Source: Vibrio comitans (GTDB taxonomy: Bacteria; Pseudomonadota; Gammaproteobacteria; Enterobacterales; Vibrionaceae). Taken from it: a DNA stretch of 64,000 nt. Positions 24,241 to 34,118 of the stretch are shown here, piece by piece (positions within the stretch are counted from its first letter, which is position 1; each line of letters opens with the position of its first letter). The stretch covers positions 248,001-312,000 of the forward strand of contig AP024867.1 of the NCBI GenBank assembly GCA_024346835.1. Direction: 5' to 3'. The notes below the pieces were generated by a model. It was not told the origin of the DNA and made no database searches. It was given only the letters and a program-made list of their open reading frames with translations. A program made the position numbers and the translations under genes.

Positions 24241-26004
24241 CTATTTCTTGTACATTGACGTCGTAGATATTACGTTGCCAATACTATCTAAAGTACGACG
24301 GTTCAGTGTACCCTGATCCCAGTTAACACCTGCCGGTACATATTCCCAGCGGTTGATTTTTCCTGCATTCGTTGGACATACATCTTCTACATCATTAGAG
24401 TCACACCAACGGACCGTGCTGTTTAGCTGAGCAAGAGTCGCCTTGCTGTCACCTGATCCATTAGTTGTAAACCACCAGAAATCCATTGCTGCAAGGTCAG
24501 CATATGTGACTTCTTCATCGATCTCATCTATCTCACAGTTACTGGAAAATTCGTTACCGCTAACAGTTAACCCTTTCTCATCAAAGATATAGGTCGATAC
24601 GGCAACAACCTCACATCCCTCTCGTGTAGCTGTTGCATGCCAAGTACCAATGAAGTCTACGTAACGCTCTGACTCAACACTGTCGATCAAATATGTGAAA
24701 CTGATGCTATCGGACAATCTCGTCACCAATGCATCCTCAGAATCATCTTCGAGAAGAGCTCTGTTTTTTACCTCAGTATAGATACCTGTAATGCTGTCGT
24801 AGCTACCCGAAAGCGCATCTTCACGCCAATCTGGCTCATCTCCATCATCGGCATCATTGAACTTAACAATAGAAAAGTTCGTTAAGCTGCTTTCAGAACA
24901 TTCACCAGAGCCAATGCAAGACCAGATACCACCGAACCCTTCAACTTCGCTCCAAGCAACTGATTCATCTTCTTCTAACGCTTTTTCATGATTTAGAATC
25001 GAATAAGTATAAGGACCAACAAACTTAAACTTACTACTAGTCTCTATCGCTACTCCATCACAGGAATTTTTGCTATAACCGATAACAAAAACGGCATCTA
25101 AACCATTCGAGTCAATACATGTAAGATAATCAGAGGCATGCTGACTATTAAATCCAGAGTCATTGGAACCTGCTACCACTGTAAGGTCTGATTGACCTAG
25201 GTGATAAGTCATAGCTTTCATACCCATGGTAGCTTCAAAAAGCTCTTCAGATAATTGCGTATCAGCATGAACAAAGATTAAGCTGGCAGGATCTATTTGA
25301 GCATCATAGCTAGGGTAAGTTGCAGAAAAGTCTGTATATACTTCACGTAAATATTTGTTCGAGCCTCTGGCCCAATCTTCCAATATTATCTCACTACCTC
25401 TTTCTAAACCGACTAGTGAGTCAGTCAAGTGCTCTAAGGCCTCTTCTTCTGATATCCAACCTGTCAAGTTTAGCTGTTGCTTCAAATCATCAGCCGAGTC
25501 AAGATCATGAAGAGATACGTTGTTGAGAGCTGCAATCATATCCGCACTAGGTGCTATCAGACTATCAGGCAAAGTGATTGATTCAGAATTGGTAGTGCCT
25601 GCGGATTGCAAAATACGAGCAAGATTCATTGCTTTTTGGTATGTGCCCGTAGCCTCAAAAGGTGAAATAACTGCACGAGCACTCATTTGACCAATTCTCA
25701 GCCCATCAACACCACCAAGATAGAAAGTGACTAGATCATCAGACTCAAAGTTGAAATGACCTTCAGCGTTGGTGAAACCTTGCTTTCCACTTGGCATAGC
25801 TTCGTAATATAGGCCTTCTACGACCGCATCAACAAATATCCCTTGAGATGGCACTTCTGGTACTTCTGGTACTTCCGGCACTTCGGGTACTTCGGGTACT
25901 TCGGGTACTTCTGGAGTTTGACTCGAGTTAGAGTCATCATCACAACCACTTAAAGCCAAAGTTAAAATAATTGTTGCCGCCAACGTTGCTTTTTTAAACT
26001 GCAT
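24241..26004 (-). CDS. Lipoprotein, copy B of a tandem paralogous pair, with PEV repeat
   Basis: A 587-residue lipoprotein homologous along its length to copy A. Signal peptide residues 1-19 end LSGC; the mature protein starts Cys-Asp-Asp, and Asp after the Cys predicts inner-membrane retention under the E. coli rule, unlike copy A. The linker is seven Pro-Glu-Val units, encoded by seven 9-bp repeats. The globular part (IFVDAVVEGLYY onward) keeps the cysteines and the closing NRWEYVPAG...MYKK of copy A. I start at MQFKKA, after AGGGATACT; the longer frame has no site. Function unknown. Confidence 0.8.
   Translation of the reverse strand: MQFKKATLAATIILTLALSGCDDDSNSSQTPEVPEVPEVPEVPEVPEVPEVPSQGIFVDAVVEGLYYEAMPSGKQGFTNAEGHFNFESDDLVTFYLGGVDGLRIGQMSARAVISPFEATGTYQKAMNLARILQSAGTTNSESITLPDSLIAPSADMIAALNNVSLHDLDSADDLKQQLNLTGWISEEEALEHLTDSLVGLERGSEIILEDWARGSNKYLREVYTDFSATYPSYDAQIDPASLIFVHADTQLSEELFEATMGMKAMTYHLGQSDLTVVAGSNDSGFNSQHASDYLTCIDSNGLDAVFVIGYSKNSCDGVAIETSSKFKFVGPYTYSILNHEKALEEDESVAWSEVEGFGGIWSCIGSGECSESSLTNFSIVKFNDADDGDEPDWREDALSGSYDSITGIYTEVKNRALLEDDSEDALVTRLSDSISFTYLIDSVESERYVDFIGTWHATATREGCEVVAVSTYIFDEKGLTVSGNEFSSNCEIDEIDEEVTYADLAAMDFWWFTTNGSGDSKATLAQLNSTVRWCDSNDVEDVCPTNAGKINRWEYVPAGVNWDQGTLNRRTLDSIGNVISTTSMYKK
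25850..25912. repeat. Seven-unit 9-bp coding tandem repeat (PEV)n
   Basis: Units such as GGTACTTCT, GGTACTTCG and GGCACTTCG repeat seven times in frame and encode Pro-Glu-Val on the minus strand. Third positions vary, so the repeat is not freshly expanded, but three adjacent units GGTACTTCG/GGCACTTCG are nearly identical and could still change copy number. Changes of unit number keep the frame. Confidence 0.9.
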
Positions 26005-26397
26005 AGTATCCCTGTTTTTATTGAATAGTTTTCCGCTCGACTGAGCGCCAGAAATGTAAGTAAATGTAACCGCAGGAGCAATTGGATTAACTTGCCATAA
26101 CAGGAAAACGGCCAGTAAATCACAACAAAACAATTATAAATCAGACACTTAGAAATAAGTAAAATCTTGTAAATTAATCTAATTAAATTTGATGGATGAA
26201 ATGAATGTTTGGACAGCAATCAAGATCGGTACAATTATGCATCAGGTGTCATTTATGGCGTTACTATACAATGAAGTAAATCTCTATAGATACTAAACAC
26301 TTAGGGGACATAACAGGATTAGAAACAGGCATTTGAGCAGAGGTTTAAAGGCTGTAGAGCACCATATCGGTGATAGGTGCTCCAATTGTTCGAGAAA
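26005..26397. other. Gap between lipoprotein copy B and narP
   Basis: These 393 AT-rich bases hold the promoter of copy B and the end of the narQ-narP unit. A 7-bp stem GAGCACC/GGTGCTC at 26357-26382, 16 nt after the narP stop codon, is a candidate weak terminator without a T-run. I see no other gene. Confidence 0.45.
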
Positions 26398-27036
26398 CTA
26401 GCCGTAGTGCTCCAAATACAAAATAGTCGCGGCGGTGCGTGATTTCACTTGTAGCTTTTTCAAAAGGCTTTTCATGTGAACCTTTACCGTCGACTCAGAG
26501 ATAAATAAAACGTCTGCTATCTGCTTGTTGCGGTGGCCAAGAGCCACCTTAGAAAGGATCTCTAACTCACGCTCAGTAAGACTGTCTAGCAAACTCGGAT
26601 TCTCGGCGCGGTCACGAATGTGCTGAGCGACAATATCACTGTATACCTTGTCACCATCAAGGGCTGAGTGAAGATGCTCAATCAATTCATCTGGCTCACT
26701 ATCTTTCAATAGGTAGCCATCTGCGCCTGCTTTTACGATTGCATCGATGTCCGCTGGAGAGTCCGACACCGTCAGGATCACGATTTTTGCAGTAATGCCT
26801 TCAGAGCGCAGAGCCTGCAGGGTATTTAGGCCTGACAGCCCCTTCATATTTAAATCCAGTAAGATTAGATCAAGCTCATGTTGATGAGCCAACGCCAGTG
26901 CCTCGGTACCGTTGGTTGCCTCACACACAATATCAAAATCATCCTCAAACGAAAGCAATTGCTTGATGCCACGTCGAATCAATGGATGGTCATCCACAAT
27001 CATAATGCGGTAGGTATTACTCACTGTCAGATTCAT
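26398..27036 (-). CDS. narP: Nitrate/nitrite response regulator NarP
   Basis: A 212-residue NarL/FixJ-type regulator. The receiver domain (about 8-125) has the acidic pair in MIVDDHP, the phospho-acceptor Asp in LILLDLNMKGLSGL and the Lys in GYLLKD. The C-terminal LuxR-type HTH (about 148-208) has LTERELEILSKVALGHRNKQIADVLFISESTVKVHMKSLLKKL. The sequence is closer to NarP than NarL (LLDLNMKG, ILTVSDS). It overlaps narQ by 20 bases and sits divergent from napF, its likely target. No other response regulator is nearby. Confidence 0.9.
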   Translation of the reverse strand: MNLTVSNTYRIMIVDDHPLIRRGIKQLLSFEDDFDIVCEATNGTEALALAHQHELDLILLDLNMKGLSGLNTLQALRSEGITAKIVILTVSDSPADIDAIVKAGADGYLLKDSEPDELIEHLHSALDGDKVYSDIVAQHIRDRAENPSLLDSLTERELEILSKVALGHRNKQIADVLFISESTVKVHMKSLLKKLQVKSRTAATILYLEHYG

Positions 27037-28735
27037 CCTTACAGGTAAAGGTTATTTGTACTGTGCTCCCAACATTGGGCTCACTGGTGATGGTTAGCTT
27101 GCCATTGAGGTACTGACTTCGCTCATTAAGAATAGATAGACCGTAATGGTCTGCTTTCTCAATCTCGGTGTCAAATCCTTGTCCGTTATCTATGATAGCG
27201 ACAGTAATTTGATCCCCTTCTTGCAAACATTGCACACGCAAACGGCTTGCCTCTGCATGTTTGATGGCGTTGTTGGTTGCTTCGCGAATAATTTGCAGTA
27301 AATGAACCTGCTGTGAGGCCTGCAACTGTATAGAAGAAAGATTATTCTCTACATGTATCTCGGCATCGGTAGTGGTTTGCAGCTTATCAATCAACACATT
27401 CAACGCATCGCCAAAATTCGCTTCATCAATACTAAATCGGAAGGTACCGAGTAATTCGCGAAGCTGGGTGTATGCCTCTCGCAAGCCATCATCGATTTCT
27501 TGAACGATGGCCGAAGACTTAGGCATCTCTGCAATAGAGCCCTCTTTTTTCATCGAGCGCTTCAATAAGCTCATTTGAATCTTCAAAAACGACAAGGATT
27601 GAGCCAAAGAGTCGTGCAGTTCACGCGCAATAGCACTTCGCTCAGCATAAATTAAAAGCTGTTCAAACTTCTTTTGAGCCTGATTGTAATAGATACCCCT
27701 AGCCAAAATATAAGACATATTGTCGATGAGCTCTTGCTCAACAAACTGCGGTGTCGTTTGTAAACACAGACTGCCCAATCTCACCTCATCAAGAATCAAA
27801 GGGGTCTCTTGCCAAGCCTCTCCAACGACGTTACCGGCTATTAATTCGGTTGGTTGTCCTGCACTATCATCGATAATCAGCTTGACAGCATTGACGTTCT
27901 CTACCGTAGACATGTTACTGATGATTTGTTGGAAATGTGCAGGAGCTAGCCTTGATGCAGAAAGCTGTTGGGTACTTTTATACAGCACCTTCAGCGAGCG
28001 GTTTGCATGACGCAACTCTTCGGTCTTACTCTCCACTGTCGCTTCCAATCTCTGGTAATGATTCTTCAAGTTTTGAGTCATACCATTAAACGTAGAGGCC
28101 ACCGCACCCAGCTCATTGTTCACCGATTCATTGAGCACCACATTAAAATTTTGAGATTCAACCTCTCGACTTGCATTGACCAAAGACTGCAGTGGATGGA
28201 GAACCTTGAGTCGCACAAAACGCATGATGACCAGTGAGATCAGAATAATGCAAGTCAAACCAAACCCACTAAATACCACCATATTAAGCAATTTTTGCTC
28301 TGTATTTAGCTGCAATTTAAATACAAACTTATCGATGCGAGACACAAATACGGGAACGTGTTGCTGATATTCGGGGTAGTTTCCAGAAAGCAGTAGTTCT
28401 TTCATGACATACCAGCGATCAACAATGGCCTGATAATCTTGTTGAATATCCGTTGGCACACTCCAGCGAATAAGATTTTGCATAGACGGTGAGAACAAGG
28501 ATGTCTCGAATTGCTCTATATGCTCAATCGTTTCTGGGGATTGAGTCTCTATATCGTAAGCAAGCCTATAGCTTTGCATTCTCATAGAGCCTGAGACATT
28601 CACTGCCTCAGCATCATCAAAGCTAGAGTAGACCGTTGCGACCGCTACGATGATAGTCAGCGCCGACAGAATCACCATCAAGGAAACTGCGCCACCAATG
28701 GTAAAAGACACCGACTGTGTTGTTCGTTTTTTCAC
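27017..28735 (-). CDS. narQ: Nitrate/nitrite sensor histidine kinase NarQ
   Basis: A 572-residue membrane sensor kinase. Two transmembrane helices (about 13-35 and 150-172) flank a periplasmic nitrate-binding helical domain with the P-box motif GSMRMQSYRLA. Then come HAMP, a GAF-like linker, and a HisKA_3 domain with the phospho-acceptor His in ARELHDSLAQSLSF, ending in an HATPase domain (EATNNAIKHA, DNGQGFD). It phosphorylates NarP in response to nitrate. The start is GTG with only a weak site. It is divergent from napF. Confidence 0.92.
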   Translation of the reverse strand: MKKRTTQSVSFTIGGAVSLMVILSALTIIVAVATVYSSFDDAEAVNVSGSMRMQSYRLAYDIETQSPETIEHIEQFETSLFSPSMQNLIRWSVPTDIQQDYQAIVDRWYVMKELLLSGNYPEYQQHVPVFVSRIDKFVFKLQLNTEQKLLNMVVFSGFGLTCIILISLVIMRFVRLKVLHPLQSLVNASREVESQNFNVVLNESVNNELGAVASTFNGMTQNLKNHYQRLEATVESKTEELRHANRSLKVLYKSTQQLSASRLAPAHFQQIISNMSTVENVNAVKLIIDDSAGQPTELIAGNVVGEAWQETPLILDEVRLGSLCLQTTPQFVEQELIDNMSYILARGIYYNQAQKKFEQLLIYAERSAIARELHDSLAQSLSFLKIQMSLLKRSMKKEGSIAEMPKSSAIVQEIDDGLREAYTQLRELLGTFRFSIDEANFGDALNVLIDKLQTTTDAEIHVENNLSSIQLQASQQVHLLQIIREATNNAIKHAEASRLRVQCLQEGDQITVAIIDNGQGFDTEIEKADHYGLSILNERSQYLNGKLTITSEPNVGSTVQITFTCKDESDSE

Positions 28736-28780
28736 TTAAAATCCCATTCGTAGTTTCGTGATCTGGCCAACATTAACTAT

Positions 28781-28794
28781 TTGATCTAAAACAA
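28781..28794. promoter_or_regulatory. FNR-like site upstream of napF
   Basis: TTGATCTAAAACAA matches the FNR consensus TTGAT-N4-ATCAA at nine of ten defined bases. It lies in the narQ-napF divergent gap, about 120 bases before napF, and fits anaerobic induction of nap. Confidence 0.5.
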
Positions 28795-28912
28795 TTTAAG
28801 CATAAGTTTAACCCTTTTGAGGTATATCGAATACATTTTATTCACCTAAAATTAGTGGGTATTTACATTAGCGCTCTATTCTTAGTTTAAGCTCAATTGC
28901 TCAGGGACGAAA

Positions 28913-29431
28913 TTGGTCGATCTATCAAAACGAAAATTATTCACCCGAAGAGCCTCGAAATCTCAGCTGGTTTACGAAACGGGCCAACGCCTACCATGGG
29001 CTAAAACTGACTCAGTATTTGTCGATGGCTGCACCCAATGTGGCATGTGCATAGACGCGTGTGAAACGAACATTATTATCAAAGGTAGCGGTGGATTTCC
29101 CACCGTGGACTTTGAAAAAGGCGAGTGCACCTTCTGCGAGGGTTGTGCGACAAGTTGCCCTGAACCGATATTCAGGTCAACAAAAGAGGCAGCTTGGGAA
29201 ATAGCGGCTAAAATTAATGATACGTGTCTCGCCTACAAAAACGTTGAATGTCGCACCTGCGGTGACGAATGCGAACCAACAGCAATACAATTTTCTTTTG
29301 GCGTTGGGCACGTACCCCAACCTAAACTAGACTCTCAGTTGTGCACTGGATGCGGAGCCTGTATTAGCGCTTGTCCTGTGTCGGCTATATCTATGACTGA
29401 CTGCAACGAGGATAGCAATGCCAGCCAGTGA
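28913..29431 (+). CDS. napF: Ferredoxin-type protein NapF
   Basis: A 172-residue cytoplasmic iron-sulphur protein thought to help load the 4Fe-4S cluster into NapA before export. Four cysteine clusters are visible: CTQCGMCIDAC, CTFCEGCATSC, CRTCGDEC and CTGCGACISAC. The start is TTG with AGGGA about eight bases upstream; an ATG start is not available near the correct N-terminus (VDLSKRKLF). It is the first gene of napFDABC and overlaps napD by 14 bases. Confidence 0.93.
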   Translation: MVDLSKRKLFTRRASKSQLVYETGQRLPWAKTDSVFVDGCTQCGMCIDACETNIIIKGSGGFPTVDFEKGECTFCEGCATSCPEPIFRSTKEAAWEIAAKINDTCLAYKNVECRTCGDECEPTAIQFSFGVGHVPQPKLDSQLCTGCGACISACPVSAISMTDCNEDSNASQ

Positions 29432-29747
29432 AGTTCATATCTCAAGTTTTGTCGTTTACTGTGCTCCTGAAGCAATGGAGACAGTTCGAAGCAAGGTGAA
29501 TAGTTTTTCCGCCACCGAAATCTTTGCCGAAGATTCAGGCAAGTTTGTCGTGGTAATGGAAACGGAAAACGAAGGTTATATCACCACTACTATCGATGAA
29601 ATCAACGACCTACCAGAAGTAATTAGTACGGCTTTGGTTTATCACCAAATCGAAACCGATATTGACAACCTTGACACCGACATCCATGCAACGGCTACGA
29701 CCGATGCCAGCATCGGTACACCGACCCCGCAAGAGGACACATTATGA
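29418..29747 (+). CDS. napD: NapA signal-peptide chaperone NapD
   Basis: A 109-residue cytoplasmic protein that binds the twin-arginine signal of NapA and holds it back until the cofactor is inserted. The N-terminal ferredoxin-like part ([22 protein letters not shown]...GKFVVVMET) is typical. The C-terminal 25 residues are a Thr/Asp-rich tail ([12 protein letters not shown]) that goes beyond the usual 80-90 residues. It overlaps napF and shares ATGA with napA. Confidence 0.9.
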   Translation: MPASEVHISSFVVYCAPEAMETVRSKVNSFSATEIFAEDSGKFVVVMETENEGYITTTIDEINDLPEVISTALVYHQIETDIDNLDTDIHATATTDASIGTPTPQEDTL

Positions 29748-32233
29748 AAATGACACGACGCGAGTTTGTGAAAGCAAACGCTGCTGCATCAGCCGCAGCG
29801 GTAGCCGGAATTTCACTTCCCGCTTCTGCTGCTAATCTCATCGCAAGCTCAGACCAAACCAAAATCAAATGGGATAAAGCTCCCTGCCGTTTTTGTGGTA
29901 CTGGCTGTTCAGTACTAGTCGGGACTCAAAACGGTAAGGTTGTTGCAACTCAGGGTGACCCTGAGGCACCGGTAAACAAGGGCTTAAACTGTATCAAGGG
30001 TTACTTCCTATCTAAGATCATGTATGGCCAAGATCGCTTGACTCAGCCTCTACTGCGTATGACTGATGGCAAGTACGATAAAAACGGTGAATTTACTCCA
30101 GTGTCTTGGGACGTTGCTATGGATACCATGGCAGACAAATGGAAAGAGGCACTGAAGAAAAGCGGCCCGACTAGCGTTGGTATGTTTGGTTCTGGTCAAT
30201 GGACCGTTATGGAAGGTTATGCCGCCGCTAAAATGATGAAAGCAGGCTTCCGTTCAAACAACATTGATCCTAACGCACGCCACTGTATGGCATCTGCGGT
30301 AGTAGGCTTCATGCGTGCCTTCGGCATCGATGAGCCAATGGGTTGTTACGACGACTTTGAAAACGCCGACGCCTTTGTGCTTTGGGGTTCAAACATGGCT
30401 GAGATGCACCCTGTTTTATGGACTCGTATTGCTGACCGCCGCCTAAGCCACCCTCACGTAAAAGTGAACGTTCTGTCGACCTATTATCACCGTTCTTTTG
30501 AACTGGCAGATCACGGCTACATTTTCCAACCTCAGTCTGACCTTGCGATCGCTAACTTCATCGCTAACTACATCATTCAAAATAACAAAGTAAACCAAGA
30601 CTTTGTTAATAAGCACACTCACTTTAAACAAGCAGATACCGACATCGGTTACGGCTTGCGTGATGATGATCCACTACAACAAGCGGCCGAGAATCCAAAC
30701 TCAGGCAACATGACGGGCATCAGTTTCGACGAGTATGCTAAATCTGTTGCGCCATACACGGCAGAAAAAGCGAGTGAAATCTCTGGCGTATCAGAAGAAC
30801 ACCTTGTTCAACTGGCAGAGCAATACGCGGATCCAAACACCAAAGTAATGTCACTTTGGACTATGGGTGTTAACCAGCACACTCGTGGTGTTTGGATGAA
30901 CAACCTGATTTACAACATTCACTTGTTAACAGGTAAGATTTCTACTCCAGGTAACTCTCCATTCTCACTAACGGGCCAACCGTCAGCATGTGGTACTGCT
31001 CGTGAAGTAGGTACATTTGCTCACCGTCTGCCAGCAGACATGGTCGTTGCAAACCCTAAACACCGTGCAATTGCAGAAGATATCTGGAAGCTACCTGAAG
31101 GCACAATTCCGCCGAAGCCTGGTTATCACGCGGTTGTGCAAGACCGTATGCTTAACGATGGCAAACTCAACGCTTACTGGGTGATGTGTAACAACAACCT
31201 GCAAGCGGGTCCAAATATCAATACTGAACGTCTTCCTGGTTATCGTAACCCTGAAAACTTCATCGTGTGTTCAGACCCTTACCCAACAGCAACAGCGCAA
31301 GCCGCTGACCTTATTCTTCCAACCGCAATGTGGATCGAAAAAGAAGGGGCTTACGGCAACGCAGAACGCCGTACTCAGGCATGGTACCAACAAGTTGAAA
31401 CCGTGGGCGAAGCTAAGTCTGACTTATGGCAGCTGATGGAATTCTCTAAACGCTTCAAGATGGAAGAAGTTTGGCCAGAAGACTTGTTAGCTAAAGCGCC
31501 AGAATATCGCGGCAAAACTATGTATGACATGCTGTTTAAAAACGGTCATATCGACAAGTATCCTCTTTCAGAGGCACAAGAACTTAACGACGATGCAAAA
31601 GCACAAGGTTTCTATGTGCAAAAAGGTCTTTTCGAAGAATATGCGACCTTTGGACGTGGTCATGGACACGATTTAGCACCGTACGATGTTTACCACCAAG
31701 TGCGTGGCTTACGTTGGCCTGTTGTTGATGGTAAAGAAACACTATGGCGCTTTAAAGAAGGCTCTGATCCATACGCTAAGAAAGGCTCGGACTGGGACTT
31801 CTATGGCAAGCCAGATGGCAAAGCATGGATTATCTCCGCACCATACGAGGCGCCACCTGAAGTGCCTGATGCAGAGTTCGACATGTGGCTATGTACCGGT
31901 CGTGTTCTAGAGCACTGGCACACAGGTACTATGACTCGTCGTGTACCGGAACTTTACAAGGCCGTTCCTGATGCTGTCTGTTATATCCATCCAGCAGATG
32001 CTACAGAAAAAGGTCTACGTCGTGGTGATGAGGTATTGGTTTCTAATAAGCGTGGCGAGATTCGGGTTCGTGTCGAAACTCGTGGTCGTAACCGCCCACC
32101 AAAAGGCTTAGTTTTCGTGCCATTCTTTGATGCTCGAATTCTGATCAACAAGCTGATTTTGGATGCAACTGATCCACTGTCTAAACAGACTGACTTTAAG
32201 AAGTGTCCAGTCAAGATCACCAAAGTGGCTTAG
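29744..32233 (+). CDS. napA: Periplasmic nitrate reductase catalytic subunit NapA
   Basis: An 829-residue molybdoenzyme that reduces nitrate to nitrite in the periplasm. A twin-arginine signal ([19 protein letters not shown]) is cleaved near residue 30. The 4Fe-4S cluster is held by CRFCGTGC...CIKGYF, and the Mo ligand is the Cys in [17 protein letters not shown]. The length and the closing PVKITKVA are normal for the family. It follows napD with a 4-base overlap. The cofactor is bis-MGD, for which moeA and moeB are in the same window. Confidence 0.96.
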   Translation: MKMTRREFVKANAAASAAAVAGISLPASAANLIASSDQTKIKWDKAPCRFCGTGCSVLVGTQNGKVVATQGDPEAPVNKGLNCIKGYFLSKIMYGQDRLTQPLLRMTDGKYDKNGEFTPVSWDVAMDTMADKWKEALKKSGPTSVGMFGSGQWTVMEGYAAAKMMKAGFRSNNIDPNARHCMASAVVGFMRAFGIDEPMGCYDDFENADAFVLWGSNMAEMHPVLWTRIADRRLSHPHVKVNVLSTYYHRSFELADHGYIFQPQSDLAIANFIANYIIQNNKVNQDFVNKHTHFKQADTDIGYGLRDDDPLQQAAENPNSGNMTGISFDEYAKSVAPYTAEKASEISGVSEEHLVQLAEQYADPNTKVMSLWTMGVNQHTRGVWMNNLIYNIHLLTGKISTPGNSPFSLTGQPSACGTAREVGTFAHRLPADMVVANPKHRAIAEDIWKLPEGTIPPKPGYHAVVQDRMLNDGKLNAYWVMCNNNLQAGPNINTERLPGYRNPENFIVCSDPYPTATAQAADLILPTAMWIEKEGAYGNAERRTQAWYQQVETVGEAKSDLWQLMEFSKRFKMEEVWPEDLLAKAPEYRGKTMYDMLFKNGHIDKYPLSEAQELNDDAKAQGFYVQKGLFEEYATFGRGHGHDLAPYDVYHQVRGLRWPVVDGKETLWRFKEGSDPYAKKGSDWDFYGKPDGKAWIISAPYEAPPEVPDAEFDMWLCTGRVLEHWHTGTMTRRVPELYKAVPDAVCYIHPADATEKGLRRGDEVLVSNKRGEIRVRVETRGRNRPPKGLVFVPFFDARILINKLILDATDPLSKQTDFKKCPVKITKVA

Positions 32234-32301
32234 GCCTTTGTCAAATATTCGGGGCTAGTTCTCTAGCCCCCAAAATTTAGCCATTAGGCGGAGAAATAAT
32301 A

Positions 32302-32856
32302 ATGAAAAAGCTGTTGATTGCTCTGTTATCAATAAGTGCTATTGCCGCAGGTATTGTTCAGGCGGACGTTGAAGGTGTTAGCAATGCAAAACCTGATATG
32401 GATGATGCAATGCTAGAGCAAACCGATATGGAAAAGGCAGAAAACGCTGGCGTTGAGCAAGCTGAACTGATGAATCCTGGCGGTATTGGTGGTGTTGAAT
32501 CACTGCGCGGTGTCAGTGAACTCGAAGCAACTCGCCCTGCGGATAGCTTCAAGAAATACCCTCGTGAGCAAGTGATTACAAGTGACTATGTTTACCAACC
32601 ACCATTGATCCCTCATAACATCCGCGGATATGAAGTTTCATTGAATGCAAACAAGTGCCTTGCATGTCATAGCTGGAAAAATGCTGGCGAAATGGGCGCA
32701 ACAAAAGTGAGTGTTACTCACTACGTAAACCGTGAAGATGCTGTATTGGCCGACGTATCTCCACGACGTTACTTCTGCTTGCAATGTCACGTACCGCAAG
32801 CAAATGCAAAACCACTGGTAGAGAACGAATTTAAACCTGTTGATTCACTTCAATAA
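32302..32856 (+). CDS. napB: Nitrate reductase dihaem cytochrome c subunit NapB
   Basis: A 184-residue periplasmic cytochrome with a Sec signal (residues 1-21). Two CxxCH haem sites are visible, CLACH and CLQCH, and an upstream His in PPLIPHNI is a likely axial ligand. It passes electrons from NapC to NapA. The N-terminal mature region is longer and more acidic (about 60 residues, DVEGVSNAKPDMDD) than in E. coli. It starts 68 bases after napA. Confidence 0.93.
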   Translation: MKKLLIALLSISAIAAGIVQADVEGVSNAKPDMDDAMLEQTDMEKAENAGVEQAELMNPGGIGGVESLRGVSELEATRPADSFKKYPREQVITSDYVYQPPLIPHNIRGYEVSLNANKCLACHSWKNAGEMGATKVSVTHYVNREDAVLADVSPRRYFCLQCHVPQANAKPLVENEFKPVDSLQ

Positions 32857-32888
32857 CCTTTACTAGTCGTTAACAAAAGAGGCTATTT

Positions 32889-33461
32889 ATGAAATTTTTA
32901 CTAGCGTTTTGGAAGAGACTAACAACTCCAAGTAAGGCTGCCGCAGGCATCGTTCTTTTCATGGGGTTTGCTGGTGGTCTTCTATTCTGGGGCGCATTCA
33001 ATACCGGGATGGAATACACCAACACCGAAGAGTTTTGTGCTGGATGTCACGAGCCTATCGTGCAAGAGATACAAGAGACTATCCACTACTCAAACCGCTC
33101 CGGTGTACGAGCAATCTGTTCAGACTGTCACGTACCACACGAGTGGACTGATAAGATAATTCGTAAAGTTCAGGCATCCAAAGAGGTGTTTGCACACATC
33201 ATTGGTACTATCGATACAGAAGAGAAATTCAAAGCGCGTCGTGGCCACTTGGCAGAACGTGAGTGGGCTCGTCTGAAAGCTAACGACTCTCTAGAGTGTC
33301 GTAACTGTCACGAGTTTGATTATATGGACTTCTCTGAGCAGGGCGACCGTAGTGTTAAACAACACTCAACAGCACTCGCTTCGGGTGACAAAACCTGTGT
33401 AGATTGTCACAAAGGTATTGCACACAAACTGCCAGACATGCACGGCGTTGAAGGTTGGTAA
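32889..33461 (+). CDS. napC: Tetrahaem quinol dehydrogenase NapC
   Basis: A 190-residue NapC/NirT cytochrome anchored by one transmembrane helix (about 18-38). Four CxxCH sites are visible: CAGCH, CSDCH, CRNCH and CVDCH. It oxidises quinol and feeds NapB. The operon has no napG or napH, so NapC is the only quinol link, as usual in vibrios. It ends eight bases upstream of the ribosome site of a tiny gene. Confidence 0.95.
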   Translation: MKFLLAFWKRLTTPSKAAAGIVLFMGFAGGLLFWGAFNTGMEYTNTEEFCAGCHEPIVQEIQETIHYSNRSGVRAICSDCHVPHEWTDKIIRKVQASKEVFAHIIGTIDTEEKFKARRGHLAEREWARLKANDSLECRNCHEFDYMDFSEQGDRSVKQHSTALASGDKTCVDCHKGIAHKLPDMHGVEGW

Positions 33462-33470
33462 GGGAGAGTT

Positions 33471-33611
33471 ATGAGTCAATTAGAATCCATCATCTGGCAC
33501 GTATTGGGTTATAGCGCTATGCCAGTGATTATCATAGGTGGTTTTGCAGCTGTTGCCGCTATCTGTATCTGGCTACTTTCAATCACAGCCGATAAAGAAG
33601 AAACAAACTAA
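33471..33611 (+). CDS. Tiny nap-associated membrane protein (46 residues)
   Basis: A 46-residue single-pass protein, nine bases after napC, preceded by AGGGAGAG. Residues 9-38 (WHVLGYSAMPVIIIGGFAAVAAICIWLL) form one long hydrophobic helix with a short charged tail. It resembles a family of about 45-residue proteins that I recall as TIGR02808, found downstream of nap genes in vibrios. Its position and the following terminator make it the last gene of the nap operon. Function unknown; a role in assembly or in stabilising NapC is only a guess. Confidence 0.75.
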   Translation: MSQLESIIWHVLGYSAMPVIIIGGFAAVAAICIWLLSITADKEETN

Positions 33612-33638
33612 GCCGACGTCATATTCGGTTACTGATGA

Positions 33639-33670
33639 AGCTCGATACTGAAGGTGTCGAGCTTTTTTTT
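33639..33670 (+). terminator. Terminator of the nap operon
   Basis: AGCTCGA/TCGAGCT with an 11-nt loop is followed by eight T, 28 nt after the last stop codon of the operon. Confidence 0.93.
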
Positions 33671-33878
33671 GCGTGCTGCTATATGTGATTGCTTTAAACT
33701 AAAAGTAGTGAAACCACGTTCATAATGCATGAAATTGTGCTCATATTTCATTATGTGGCCGACATCATAGAACATAATCACACCCTAGATGCACTTCAAA
33801 TTTTTCATGACGTGCGCTTTTTTTGACCACAATTAAGAGTAAGTTGTTCCTGTATTCATTCACTCATGAGGTATTCGC

Positions 33879-34028
33879 ATGATATACAGTCAACATGCAG
33901 ATGAGCTAAATAAAGCTACTACCCACAAAATTGGTCGCCTTATAGCGATTATTGTTGTGGTAAAAATCGGCTTAATTGCTTTACCAAGTCTAATATCTTC
34001 ACTACACGGGTTAGGCCACTTCTTTTAA
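33879..34028 (+). CDS. Small membrane protein (49 residues)
   Basis: A 49-residue product with GAGG eight bases before the ATG. Residues 19-43 are hydrophobic (IGRLIAIIVVVKIGLIALP), after a polar N-terminus (YSQHADELNKATTHK). I do not recognise a family. It lies between the nap terminator and a strong bidirectional terminator, so it is a unit of its own. Confidence 0.6.
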   Translation: MIYSQHADELNKATTHKIGRLIAIIVVVKIGLIALPSLISSLHGLGHFF

Positions 34029-34050
34029 TCTCTATTTTGCTTACACCTAG

Positions 34051-34106
34051 AAAAAAGCGACAGTCCCTCTCCTCTAGTTATGAAGAATGGTACTGTCGCT
34101 TTTTTA
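34051..34106. terminator. Bidirectional terminator
   Basis: AAAAAAGCGACAGT and ACTGTCGCTTTTTT form a 13-14-bp stem between the 49-residue gene and the convergent barrel protein gene. Confidence 0.88.
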
Positions 34107-34118
34107 TGAAGGGAGAAG

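Noticed and set aside
25962..26219. 85-residue minus-strand frame overlapping the lipoprotein start
   Set aside because: Low-complexity Leu-rich translation of AT-rich promoter DNA, out of frame with copy B.
28736..28912. NarP/NarL heptamer pair (TACYYMT, 7-2-7) upstream of napF
   Set aside because: Single half-like heptamers occur (GAGGTA, GTGGGTA) but none pair at the correct spacing and orientation; only the FNR-like site was kept.
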